A stretch of 64,000 nt of DNA from Mesorhizobium sp. (GTDB lineage: Bacteria > Pseudomonadota > Alphaproteobacteria > Rhizobiales > Rhizobiaceae). The notes under the pieces were generated by a model. That model made no database searches, had not been told where the DNA came from, and worked only from the letters and a program-made list of their open reading frames with translations. The position numbers were made by a program, and so were the translations under genes. Below are positions 56,545-64,000 of this stretch, one piece after another (position 1 is the stretch's first letter; every line of letters begins with the position of its first letter). The stretch lies in NCBI RefSeq assembly GCF_017306585.1, contig NZ_JAFKIC010000118.1, positions 1 to 64,000 of the forward strand. Direction: 5' to 3'.

Positions 56545-57420
56545 ATGAGCGCATTGGCGGAAATCCTGTTCGGCGGCCTGTTCCAAGGGTCGCTCTACGC
56601 CATGATGGCGGTCGGTCTCGCTTTGGTCTGGACGACGATCGGCGTGTTCAACTTCAGCCATGGCGTGTTCATGATGCTGGGCGCCTATATCGCCTGGCAG
56701 CTGGTCGAAATCGGCCTGCCGGCGGCGGTCGCCTTTCCGGTCGCCGTCGTCGTCATGGCCGGCGTCGGCTGGATCCTGCAGGCGAGCGTCGTGCGGCCGC
56801 TGATCGGCCGCCCCAACATCGTGCTGGTCGTGGTCATCACCACGCTTGCCGCGGGATCGCTGATCGAGAACGGGGCGCTCACCATCTGGGGGCCGCGCTC
56901 GAAGCAGATTCCGGCGCTCATCGACGGCAACACCACGATCGGCGGTGTCGGCGTATCGCTGCACCAGATCGCCATCATCGTCATCACGCCGCTGATCCTG
57001 GCGGCATTGTGGGTGTTCCTCAACCGTACGCGGTTGGGGCTCGCGCTGCGCGCCGTGGCGCAGAACGAGGATGCCAGCCATCTGGTCGGGCTCAACGTCA
57101 CCGCGCTTTACGGGCTAGCCTTCGCCATCGCCGCTTCGCTCGCGGGGCTCGCCGGCATCTTCATGGGCGGCTACCGCTTCATGTCGCCGGTGATGGGCTC
57201 AGACCCGTTGCTCAAGGCGCTTATCGTCGTCGTCTTCGGCGGCATATCAAGCATATCGGGACCGATCTTCGCCGCCTATCTGATCGGCTTCTTCGAGGCC
57301 GCCTGCAGCTACTATTTCGGCCTCTACTGGACGCCGGCTTTGCTGTTCGGCGTGCTCATCCTGACCTTGATGGTGCGTCCCGAGGGCATTTTCGCCAGCC
57401 GTTCGCGAGGCCTGGCATGA
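56545..57420 (+). CDS. Liv-type ABC transporter permease (LivH-like)
   Basis: A 291-residue permease of the BPD_transp_2 family with about eight membrane segments. The N-terminus LFGGLFQGSLYAMMAVGLALVW and the tract RAVAQNEDASHLVGLNVTALYG are typical of LivH. It overlaps livM by four bases. Confidence 0.92.
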   Translation: MSALAEILFGGLFQGSLYAMMAVGLALVWTTIGVFNFSHGVFMMLGAYIAWQLVEIGLPAAVAFPVAVVVMAGVGWILQASVVRPLIGRPNIVLVVVITTLAAGSLIENGALTIWGPRSKQIPALIDGNTTIGGVGVSLHQIAIIVITPLILAALWVFLNRTRLGLALRAVAQNEDASHLVGLNVTALYGLAFAIAASLAGLAGIFMGGYRFMSPVMGSDPLLKALIVVVFGGISSISGPIFAAYLIGFFEAACSYYFGLYWTPALLFGVLILTLMVRPEGIFASRSRGLA

Positions 57421-58451
57421 CCGACATGACCTCCCCGATCGCCCCAATCCGCACACAAACGGCAAACCCGGTTGCCCCAGGCCGCACGCCCTGGAAGGCC
57501 GAGGCCGTCGGTTTCGTGCTCGGCTTTGCCTTGCTGGCGCTGCTGCCGTTGGTCTTCGGCGACACCTATGCCCGGCACATCCTGATCATGGCCTTCATCT
57601 ATGCCATCGTCGCTTCGAACTGGGACCTAAGCCTCGGTTATGGCGGCGTCTTCAACTTCGGCCACCTGGCGCTGTTCGGCATCGGCGTCTACGCCTACAG
57701 CCTGCTGACCAAACTCAGCGGGCTCGACCCCTGGATCGCGCTTTTTGCCAGCGGCATCATCGCAACGCTGGCGGCGATCGTGGTGACCATTCCGATCCTG
57801 CGGCTGAAAGGCATCTACATCATCCTGGTCACCTTCGGCTTCGCGCAACTGGTCATGCAGGTGATTCTCAGCCAGTCCGACATCACCGGCGGCACGCAAG
57901 GCATCGTGCGCATCCCCGGCCTCTACTGGTTCGACCACAACATGGTTCGCGACGGCAAATTCGCCTATTTCTACATCGCGCTGGCGCTGCTGGTGGCAAG
58001 CACGCTGTTCCTGCGTGTCTTCGTCCGCTCGCGCACGGGCGCCAGTATCGTGGCGCTGCGCGACAATGAGGAATACGCCATCAGCCGCGGCGTCTCGATC
58101 GTGCGCCAACGCATGCTGACGCTTGCGGCAAGCGCCTTCTTCACCGGCATCGCCGGCGCCTTCTATGCCGCCTATCAGCGCAACGCCTCGATCGATGTGT
58201 TCGGCATGAGCCTGGCGACCATCATCCTGTCGATGGTGCTGCTCGGCGGCACCAGCACCATCTACGGCGCCATCGTCGCGTCCTTCGTGCTGACGATCTT
58301 CGCCGAATGGATGGCCGATTTCGGCGCGTGGCGGCCGATGATCACGGCGGTGCTGATCATCGGCGTGATGCTGGCCTATCCGAGCGGGCTGGCCGGCATG
58401 ATCAAGGCCGCATGGGGCGCGGTCGCCGGGCGGATCAAACGCCCGGCCTGA
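57417..58451 (+). CDS. Liv-type ABC transporter permease (LivM-like)
   Basis: A 344-residue BPD_transp_2 permease with the LivM-type core SLGYGGVFNFGHLALFGIGVY and the EAA-like ALRDNEEYAISRGVSIVRQRML. The start at 57417 overlaps the preceding stop (ATGA); the frame further upstream overlaps the LivH-like gene and is not coding. It ends the five-gene importer operon and is convergent with the M20 gene, with a long hairpin between them. Confidence 0.92.
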   Translation: MTDMTSPIAPIRTQTANPVAPGRTPWKAEAVGFVLGFALLALLPLVFGDTYARHILIMAFIYAIVASNWDLSLGYGGVFNFGHLALFGIGVYAYSLLTKLSGLDPWIALFASGIIATLAAIVVTIPILRLKGIYIILVTFGFAQLVMQVILSQSDITGGTQGIVRIPGLYWFDHNMVRDGKFAYFYIALALLVASTLFLRVFVRSRTGASIVALRDNEEYAISRGVSIVRQRMLTLAASAFFTGIAGAFYAAYQRNASIDVFGMSLATIILSMVLLGGTSTIYGAIVASFVLTIFAEWMADFGAWRPMITAVLIIGVMLAYPSGLAGMIKAAWGAVAGRIKRPA

Positions 58452-58460
58452 GTGAAGCGT

Positions 58461-58496
58461 GGATGGGAGTGCGGACGGACATCCGCACTCCCATCC
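58461..58496. terminator. Long perfect hairpin between convergent genes
   Basis: GGATGGGAGTGCGGA and TCCGCACTCCCATCC form a perfect 15-base-pair stem with a six-base loop between the stops of the LivM-like and M20 genes. There is no T tract on either strand, so the role as a bidirectional terminator or mRNA 3' protector is inferred. Confidence 0.6.
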
Positions 58497-58503
58497 GGTT
58501 GCC

Positions 58504-59829
58504 TTAGCGGACGCCGCACCAGTCGATCACCGAAGCGGCGATGACCTTGGCGGTCTCGACCACGGATTCCACCTCGACATATTCGTTGGCGCCATGAAAA
58601 CCGTCGCCCGACGGGCCGAAGATGACGCTGTCGACGCCGGCGCCGGCATAGTGCGCGCCATCGCATACGGCGACGAAACCGCGGGCCTCCGGCGCCTTGC
58701 CGATCGCGGCCTTGCGTTTCATCAGCGATGCCACCAGCGGATGGTCGACCGGCGTGTTCATCGGCGGAAAGTGAAGACCGCCGAGTTCCCACTGGATTAC
58801 AGGCGGGTTATCGCGCAGCCAGGCATCGGTCTGGGCGAAATGATGGACGAACGCCTCGAAATCCCGACGGTAGTCGGCGGAGTTCTCGTCCGGCAGGAAT
58901 TTCATGTCGAGGTCGAGCACGGCGACATCGGGGATGATGGCCGGATTGGTCATCACCGTCGGCAGGCCATGCTCGCCGAGACCCGTTCCGCCATGCATGA
59001 CACCGATGTTGATGGTGTTCATGCCTAGCGGCAGCAGCGGGTGGGACTTCGCACGCGTGCGGTCGAGTTCATATTGGCGGACGGCGGCGATGAAGCGCGC
59101 CGCAATCTCGATGGCGTTAACGCCAGGCTTCAGCCGGTCCTTGTCGTGGCGCTGCGGGTAGATTTCGTTATAGCGCAGCGCGGAATGCGCGTTGCGGCCG
59201 CGAATGGTGACGCGTGCCCATTCCAGTCCGCCCTCGACCGGCAGGACATCGCCCCAGGTCGGTTCGGCGACAAGCACCGCCTTGGCGAGCTTGCCTTTCT
59301 TCACGGCATCGATGGCGCCGAAGCCGCCGGCTTCCTCGTCGACCACGGAATGGATCGCCAGCCTGCCCTGCAGCGTGATGCCGGCTTTCTTGATGGCGTG
59401 CGCGGCAGCGACGCAGGCAGCAACGCCGCCCTTCATGTCGACCGCGCCCCGGCCATAGAGCCGGCCATTGGTGATCTCGCCGCCGAAGGGATCGACGGAC
59501 CAGTCCTTCATCTCGCCGACCGGCACCACGTCGATATGTCCACACAGGATCAGGCTGCGATCCTCGCTTCCGGACCACTCGCCGACCAGATTGGGTCGGC
59601 CGGGCAAGGCGTCCCATTGCTCCGTCGCGAACCCATCTTGCTTGAGGATGGGTTCGAGCAGCGCCTGGACGTCCGCCTCGCGGTTTATCGCCGGATTGGC
59701 CTCGAATTTGGGATTGACCGAAGGGATGCGGACCATGTCGCGGGTCAACCCGATCAGCCAGTCGCGGTCGGCCTCGATCCCGGCCTGCACGGTGTCGATG
59801 ATGGTCTTGGTGTCGGGCATATCTGTCAT
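58504..59829 (-). CDS. M20-family metallodeacylase (ArgE/DapE/ACY1-like)
   Basis: A 441-residue zinc-dependent deacylase. The metal ligands are in LCGHIDVVP, YGRGAVDMKGG, VVDEEAGG (catalytic Glu then metal Glu) and AEPTWGD. A final His is in a GANEYVEVESV-adjacent region. The family includes acetylornithine deacetylase and succinyl-diaminopimelate desuccinylase. Length and context (RpiR regulator and an ABC importer) favour a catabolic N-acyl amino-acid or amide hydrolase. It overlaps the regulator gene by four bases and has no close anabolic neighbours. Confidence 0.85.
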   Translation of the reverse strand: MTDMPDTKTIIDTVQAGIEADRDWLIGLTRDMVRIPSVNPKFEANPAINREADVQALLEPILKQDGFATEQWDALPGRPNLVGEWSGSEDRSLILCGHIDVVPVGEMKDWSVDPFGGEITNGRLYGRGAVDMKGGVAACVAAAHAIKKAGITLQGRLAIHSVVDEEAGGFGAIDAVKKGKLAKAVLVAEPTWGDVLPVEGGLEWARVTIRGRNAHSALRYNEIYPQRHDKDRLKPGVNAIEIAARFIAAVRQYELDRTRAKSHPLLPLGMNTINIGVMHGGTGLGEHGLPTVMTNPAIIPDVAVLDLDMKFLPDENSADYRRDFEAFVHHFAQTDAWLRDNPPVIQWELGGLHFPPMNTPVDHPLVASLMKRKAAIGKAPEARGFVAVCDGAHYAGAGVDSVIFGPSGDGFHGANEYVEVESVVETAKVIAASVIDWCGVR

Positions 59830-60731
59830 TTCCTGGGATGTTTGGGTTTTTCAGCAACCGATGGCGACAGGGCGCCATCGAGGGTGACTGCATTGGCGCT
59901 GCGGATCTTCTCTATGTCCTCGATGCGCTTGCGAACGCCGGCGCCGTGGCCTTCCAGCGCATGAGCAAAAACGGTTTCCATCTGCGCGACGGCGGTCGCC
60001 AGCGTGTCGAACGGCGAATTGGCGTCGATCGCCGCGACCATGGTCAGGTCGGCGATCTCCGATATCGGCGACAGCCAGACGTCGGTGAACAACAGGATGG
60101 AGACGCCGCGCTCATGCGCCTGCTGGGCAAAACGCACCACATCGGACTGGTAGCGGCGATAGTCGAAGACAACCAGAAGGTCGCGTTTGCCAAGGTCGAT
60201 CAGCAGATCGAAATCGGCCGGGCTGAGCGAGCCGATATCGCGCACGCCGGAGCGGAACTGCAGGAGGTAGCCGGCCAGCATGGAGGCGATATGGCGGCTG
60301 AAGCGGCCGCCCAGCAGCACCACCTGGCCTCTGGTGTCGAGCAGCAGGTTGACGGCGCGCGTATAGGCCTGCAGGGGCACCGCCGTGCGGGTCCGCTCCA
60401 GGCTGTCGGAGACCGAATGAAAATAGGCGAGCGCCGTGCCCTCGCTCGAGCCTCCCGGACGCTTGGCTTCCATCATCAAAAGCGGCGAATGCAGTCTCGA
60501 TTCGACCTCGGTGAGAAGACGCGCCTGGAAATCGGCAAAACCGTCATAGCCGAGCTTGGTCATCAGGCGCGTTACGCTTGGATCGCTGACCCCGGCGCGG
60601 CGCGCCAGCCTCGTCGCCGTCCCCAATCCGGACATCGGGTAGTCGGCGAGCAGCACCTGGACGATCTTTTCTTCCGCCGACGTGAACGCCAAGGTGGTGT
60701 TGGCCAGTTCTTCGCGGATCGACATCGTCAT
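59826..60731 (-). CDS. RpiR-family transcriptional regulator
   Basis: A 301-residue regulator. The N-terminal RpiR helix-turn-helix includes TRLARRAGVSDPSVTRLMTKLGYDGF. The C-terminal SIS domain includes VVLLGGRFSRHIASMLAGYL and DLLVVFDYRRYQSDVV and usually binds a phosphosugar. It is co-transcribed with the M20 gene by ATGA overlap. It probably controls that gene and perhaps the Liv-type operon. Many RpiR members linked to deacylases respond to amino-acid rather than sugar ligands. Confidence 0.88.
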   Translation of the reverse strand: MTMSIREELANTTLAFTSAEEKIVQVLLADYPMSGLGTATRLARRAGVSDPSVTRLMTKLGYDGFADFQARLLTEVESRLHSPLLMMEAKRPGGSSEGTALAYFHSVSDSLERTRTAVPLQAYTRAVNLLLDTRGQVVLLGGRFSRHIASMLAGYLLQFRSGVRDIGSLSPADFDLLIDLGKRDLLVVFDYRRYQSDVVRFAQQAHERGVSILLFTDVWLSPISEIADLTMVAAIDANSPFDTLATAVAQMETVFAHALEGHGAGVRKRIEDIEKIRSANAVTLDGALSPSVAEKPKHPRK

Positions 60732-60756
60732 CGCCTCTCGCCAGGGGAAGACGATT

Positions 60757-60784
60757 ATCTTACAATTTCATCCACAGTTGTCAA
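60757..60784 (-). promoter_or_regulatory. Sigma-70-like promoter of the rpiR-M20 unit
   Basis: On the leftward strand TTGACA (60784-60779) is followed after 16 bases by TAAGAT (60762-60757), about 25 bases upstream of the RpiR start. The match to -35 and -10 boxes is good. No experimental support exists. Confidence 0.5.
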
Positions 60785-60900
60785 ATTTGGAAAAAATCTT
60801 ACAGAGCAGCCGCGCGGCATTCCAAGAACAGGGCGACATGCATCACCCTCGATATGGCACAGCACATTTCCGTACCCGATCGGACGGTTGCTACCCGCCC

Positions 60901-62541
60901 TTATTTGAAGCTGGCGATCGGCAGGAATTTCACAGCGGAGCCGGTGAAGCGGCGGTGATCGGCCGACTGTCCTCGCGGCTGAAAGCCGGCGAGATAGACC
61001 TGCTCGGGCGCCGTGCGGATATAATTGGCGGCAATGATCGGTGCCGCCGTCGATCCGCTGGCGGTGCCACGAGTTGTCGCGCGCGGCCGGCCTGCAGACG
61101 CCGGCACCACCACGGCGGTGGCTTCGGGGTCGAGACGCGGCTGGACACGGTCCGCCTTCGCGCTGGTCCTGACATCGTCGGGTCTCGGCGCGGGAACCGC
61201 GATGCGCTGGCCGGCCAGCGCGTCGACGCCGTTGTCGGCGGGGCGCATGGCCAGCAAGGCGTGGATCGCTTCGCCGGCCTTGGCCTGTTCCGGCTGTGGT
61301 GCGCTTGCCTGGTTTTGCGGCCGCCATGTTGGCAAGGGAACGTTGAGCGCCACCATCTCAGATGCAACGCCCGGTGCGGCGGCATCGGCCTTGGCCACGG
61401 GAACTTCGGTGTTGGCCGCCGCCGGCTGCGTGGCCGCTGGTTCGGCCCGCGCCGGGGATGCGCTGGCCACTGCGAACGGCACGGTTTGCGGTGTGGGAAT
61501 GCTGGCTGCGGGCTCGGCGCGCGGTGCGAAGGCGGGTAGCGGCACCGCGCCAGGCGCCATCGCCATGACGATCGCCTCCGGCGTGTTCGTGTTCGTCGCG
61601 GCCGGCGGTTCTTCCGCCTGGCTGGCCGGAGCCGTCGGGATTTCAGCGCGCTGGGCCGCTTCCGGCGCCACGATGGCGATCTTCGGTGTCGGACCGGCTT
61701 CAACCGGCCGGGCCGGTTTGCGTGGCGCTGGCACCGCTTCAGCGGCGTCGTCGGCTTCGTCCGCGCCGCGCCCGCCCAGGATTGTCGCCAGCAAGCCCCG
61801 CGCCGGCCTGCGCTGACCGCTGTCGGCGCTTGCCAGTTCGATGTTGGGCGTGCCGGCGGCCTTGCGCGACTTGTAGGCGGCGAGCGCCTGATCGAAGCCG
61901 GGCAGCGGCCTGCCGTCGCTCGGCACATGCAACGTCTTGCCGTCCGGGAAAACCCTGGCGAGCTCCTGGCGGCTGATGCCCGGCCAGTGCCTGACATTGC
62001 CGACGTCCATATGGATGAAAGGCGAACCCGATGTCGGGTAGTAGCCGACACCGCCGCCCTGCATCCTGAGGCCGATGTCTCGCAGCTTCTTCAGCGGCAC
62101 GTCAGGCAGGAAGAAATCCATGGCGCGGCCGACCATATGCTGGCTTTCCCGGGCGACACCCTTTGAGCGGCTGCGCAGCATGGCGTTCGTCGCCGGAGAG
62201 CGATAGGCGCTGACCACATGGATATAGGATCTGGAGCCGCTGGCCTGATAAGCCTGCCAGACGAGATCGAGCAGGCGCGGATCCATCCTGGTTGGCTCGT
62301 TGCGGCGCCAGTCGCGCAGCATGAAATTGATCTTCTTCAACCCTGCCTGATCGTAGCGTCCGTTGCGCTTGAAGACGATCTCGGCCTTCTCGCCCGTGTG
62401 CAGATGCTGGATGCGCAAGGCGCGCGTCTCGGCGGAAGCGCCGGTGACGCAGAGGCAAAACAACGCGACCACAATGGCAGGCAACCATGTCAAACGATGG
62501 GAGGCGCCGGGCGCGTTCTGTTCGCGTTCAATCACGTTCAT
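60901..62541 (-). CDS. DUF882/peptidase M15 (YcbK/MepK-like) murein endopeptidase
   Basis: A 546-residue secreted protein. A signal peptide or anchor lies at about residues 17-37 (LPAIVVALFCLCVTGASA). A DUF882/M15 catalytic domain follows, with VSAYRSPATNAMLR, the metal-binding SxHxxGxAxD in SQHMVGRAMDFF and a second His in SPFIHMDVG. Family members such as MepK cleave peptidoglycan cross-links. The remaining half is a long Pro/Ala-rich extension without recognised domains. The start is taken at 62541; a GTG at 62550 is possible. Confidence 0.87.
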   Translation of the reverse strand: MNVIEREQNAPGASHRLTWLPAIVVALFCLCVTGASAETRALRIQHLHTGEKAEIVFKRNGRYDQAGLKKINFMLRDWRRNEPTRMDPRLLDLVWQAYQASGSRSYIHVVSAYRSPATNAMLRSRSKGVARESQHMVGRAMDFFLPDVPLKKLRDIGLRMQGGGVGYYPTSGSPFIHMDVGNVRHWPGISRQELARVFPDGKTLHVPSDGRPLPGFDQALAAYKSRKAAGTPNIELASADSGQRRPARGLLATILGGRGADEADDAAEAVPAPRKPARPVEAGPTPKIAIVAPEAAQRAEIPTAPASQAEEPPAATNTNTPEAIVMAMAPGAVPLPAFAPRAEPAASIPTPQTVPFAVASASPARAEPAATQPAAANTEVPVAKADAAAPGVASEMVALNVPLPTWRPQNQASAPQPEQAKAGEAIHALLAMRPADNGVDALAGQRIAVPAPRPDDVRTSAKADRVQPRLDPEATAVVVPASAGRPRATTRGTASGSTAAPIIAANYIRTAPEQVYLAGFQPRGQSADHRRFTGSAVKFLPIASFK

Positions 62542-62808
62542 GCTTTGCACATCGTCTTCGTTTTAGGCCGTTTCACGTCTTCGCCGCGACAAGGACGCTC
62601 TCTCTTTGGCCTCCCGGCGTGCGAAAGGCCACGGGCTCGACCTGGGGAGCCGGGTTTCAATCACAAAATACGTCATACCGATGAACAGCATCTTGGTTAA
62701 CGAATCGTGTCGTGACAACAATCGGCTTCGTCCGAAAGCCGCGATGCCTGGCCCTCCCCTCGCCAATACGAGGCAGGAAATCCCGGAAATGCCTGTCGCT
62801 GAAAAATC

Positions 62809-62883
<75 letters not shown>

Positions 62884-63045
62884 CGCTGATGGCGGGGCTT
62901 CTGCCATATCGAACCGGCAAGCGCAAGGCCAAGAACAACGCTTCTGTGAAAGCCTTTGCCGGATAGCGATCGTTGACATGGCGGCGCCATAATGTTGGCT
63001 ATCCCTTTACCAGGGGGCTGGCCGGTTCTCGGCCGGGACGGGACA

Positions 63046-63222
63046 ATGAGCGACAAGACGATATCGACGAAAAACAGCGGTTCTGACCGCAAGACCCGGC
63101 TCGCCGAGCAATTGCGCGCCAACCTGCAGAAGCGCAAGGCGCAGTCGCGCTCGCGTCGCACCGGCGATGCCGACCAGCGGCCCGACGGGCTCGCGGCTTC
63201 GAAGGAAATGCAGAAAGATTAA
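63046..63222 (+). CDS. Small conserved hypothetical protein upstream of murA
   Basis: A 58-residue highly basic protein with an Arg/Lys/Gln-rich middle (LRANLQKRKAQSRSRRTG). No membrane segment is seen. The start has GGGACGGGAC upstream. Similar short basic proteins upstream of murA occur in other rhizobia as I recall, so it is probably real. Its function is unknown. Confidence 0.7.
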   Translation: MSDKTISTKNSGSDRKTRLAEQLRANLQKRKAQSRSRRTGDADQRPDGLAASKEMQKD

Positions 63223-63351
63223 CTCAAATCGGCCACTCTTGGCCTGGGACGGGCGAAATCCTATTTCTTGAACCACATCGGGCAATGGTCTAGACGGGCC
63301 GACACTCAAACGATTGAACCGGCCTTTTTTGGCCGAGAGGGACGTTTTCTT

Positions 63352-64000
63352 ATGGATCGCATCAGAATTGTCGGCGGCAACGAGCTCGCCGGGAGCATTC
63401 CGATCTCGGGTGCGAAAAACGCCGCCCTGCCGCTGATGATCGCCTCGCTGCTGACCGACGACACGCTGACGCTCGAAAACGTGCCGCATCTGGCCGACGT
63501 CGAGCAGCTTATCCGCATTCTCGGCAACCACGGCGTCGACTATTCCGTCAACGGGCGCCGCGAGAAGCAGAATGAGGGCTATTCGCGCACTATCAACTTC
63601 TCCGCCCGCAACATCGTCGACACGACGGCGCCTTACGAACTGGTGTCGAAGATGCGCGCCTCCTTCTGGGTCATCGGACCGCTGCTGGCGCGCATGGGCG
63701 AGGCGAAAGTGTCGCTGCCCGGCGGCTGCGCCATCGGCACGCGGCCGGTCGATCTCTTCCTCGAGGGCCTGCAGGCGCTCGGCGCCGACCTCGACGTCGA
63801 CACCGGCTATGTCATCGCCAAGACCAAGAACGGACGCCTCACCGGCAACCGCTATGTTTTCCCCAAGGTCTCGGTCGGTGCCACGCACGTGCTGATGATG
63901 GCCGCGTCGCTGGCCAAGGGCGAGACGGTGCTCGAAAACGCCGCCTGCGAGCCCGAGATCGTCAACCTCGCCGAATGCCTCAACGCCATGGGCGCCAGGA
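63352..64000 (+). CDS. murA: UDP-N-acetylglucosamine 1-carboxyvinyltransferase, 5' part
   Basis: The first 216 codons of MurA, which transfers enolpyruvate to UDP-GlcNAc in the first committed step of peptidoglycan synthesis. The N-terminus has GNELAGSIPISGAKNAALPL with the substrate Lys-Asn pair. The catalytic loop LPGGCAIGTRPVDLF carries Cys126, equivalent to E. coli Cys115. That Cys makes it a fosfomycin-sensitive type by family knowledge. The gene runs off the window end. AGAGGG lies upstream of the start. Confidence 0.95.
   Translation, partial: MDRIRIVGGNELAGSIPISGAKNAALPLMIASLLTDDTLTLENVPHLADVEQLIRILGNHGVDYSVNGRREKQNEGYSRTINFSARNIVDTTAPYELVSKMRASFWVIGPLLARMGEAKVSLPGGCAIGTRPVDLFLEGLQALGADLDVDTGYVIAKTKNGRLTGNRYVFPKVSVGATHVLMMAASLAKGETVLENAACEPEIVNLAECLNAMGAR

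Noticed and set aside
55795-57081. 428-codon minus-strand frame opposite the Liv-type genes
   Set aside because: Antisense to the LivF- and LivH-like genes, whose motifs are clear, and it has no domain features.

Overview
The window looks like chromosomal DNA of a Mesorhizobium-type alphaproteobacterium (Rhizobiales, Phyllobacteriaceae). The evidence is high G+C coding sequence, the phasin / CbrA-PdhS-type kinase / acetoacetyl-CoA synthetase neighbourhood known from rhizobia, the zwf-pgl-edd operon, isocitrate lyase divergent from its ScfR-type regulator, and a ~106-bp palindromic intergenic element of the kind scattered through Mesorhizobium genomes. I recognise no rRNA, CRISPR array, prophage or transposase. 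One tRNA (Thr, GGT anticodon) is present.

Layout. 0-9 kb: PHB storage and turnover (phasin, acetoacetyl-CoA synthetase), a 1363-residue PAS histidine kinase and an AsmA-like protein. 9-13 kb: a leftward potFGHI putrescine importer with a textbook intrinsic terminator between potF and potG. 13-19 kb: an EamA exporter, the ScfR-type regulator divergent from aceA, a small conserved protein, a receiver-like protein without the usual acidic pocket, and a HAD hydrolase. 19-23 kb: a putrescine-catabolism pair (PuuA-like ligase, PuuB-like oxidase) split by a broken four-helix-bundle gene bracketed by inverted octamer repeats. 23-29 kb: an SH3 protein, an SDR and the Entner-Doudoroff operon. 29-34 kb: a periplasmic von Willebrand protein, a membrane HTH/TPR protein, a GlxA-type regulator and folD.

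34-44 kb is a Wzx/Wzy-type polysaccharide locus: a chain-length protein without a kinase domain, a flippase, four glycosyltransferase-like genes and a polymerase. No initiating phosphoglycosyltransferase or outer-membrane export protein is present, so those steps must be encoded elsewhere. 44-50 kb: proC, a vapBC module with twin operator-like palindromes, and a SAF-domain dehydrogenase divergent from a three-gene galactitol-family PTS (IIC, IIA, IIB), which is unusual for rhizobia. 50-60 kb: a multicopper oxidase, an SDR, a MESH1-like alarmone hydrolase, an alpha/beta hydrolase, a five-gene Liv-type ABC importer, and a convergent M20 deacylase with an RpiR regulator. 60-64 kb: a DUF882/M15 peptidase, tRNA-Thr, a small conserved protein and the 5' part of murA, cut by the window end.

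The two putrescine blocks (importer, and gamma-glutamylation/oxidation) probably form one uptake-and-catabolism system. The most unusual structures are the repeat-bracketed four-helix-bundle cassette inserted between puuA and puuB, the PTS/SAF-dehydrogenase locus with an internal terminator, the degenerate receiver next to aceA, and the altered signature loop of the LivG-like ATPase. Starts were chosen by ribosome-binding site and family length, so they are shorter than the maximal open frame in many genes.
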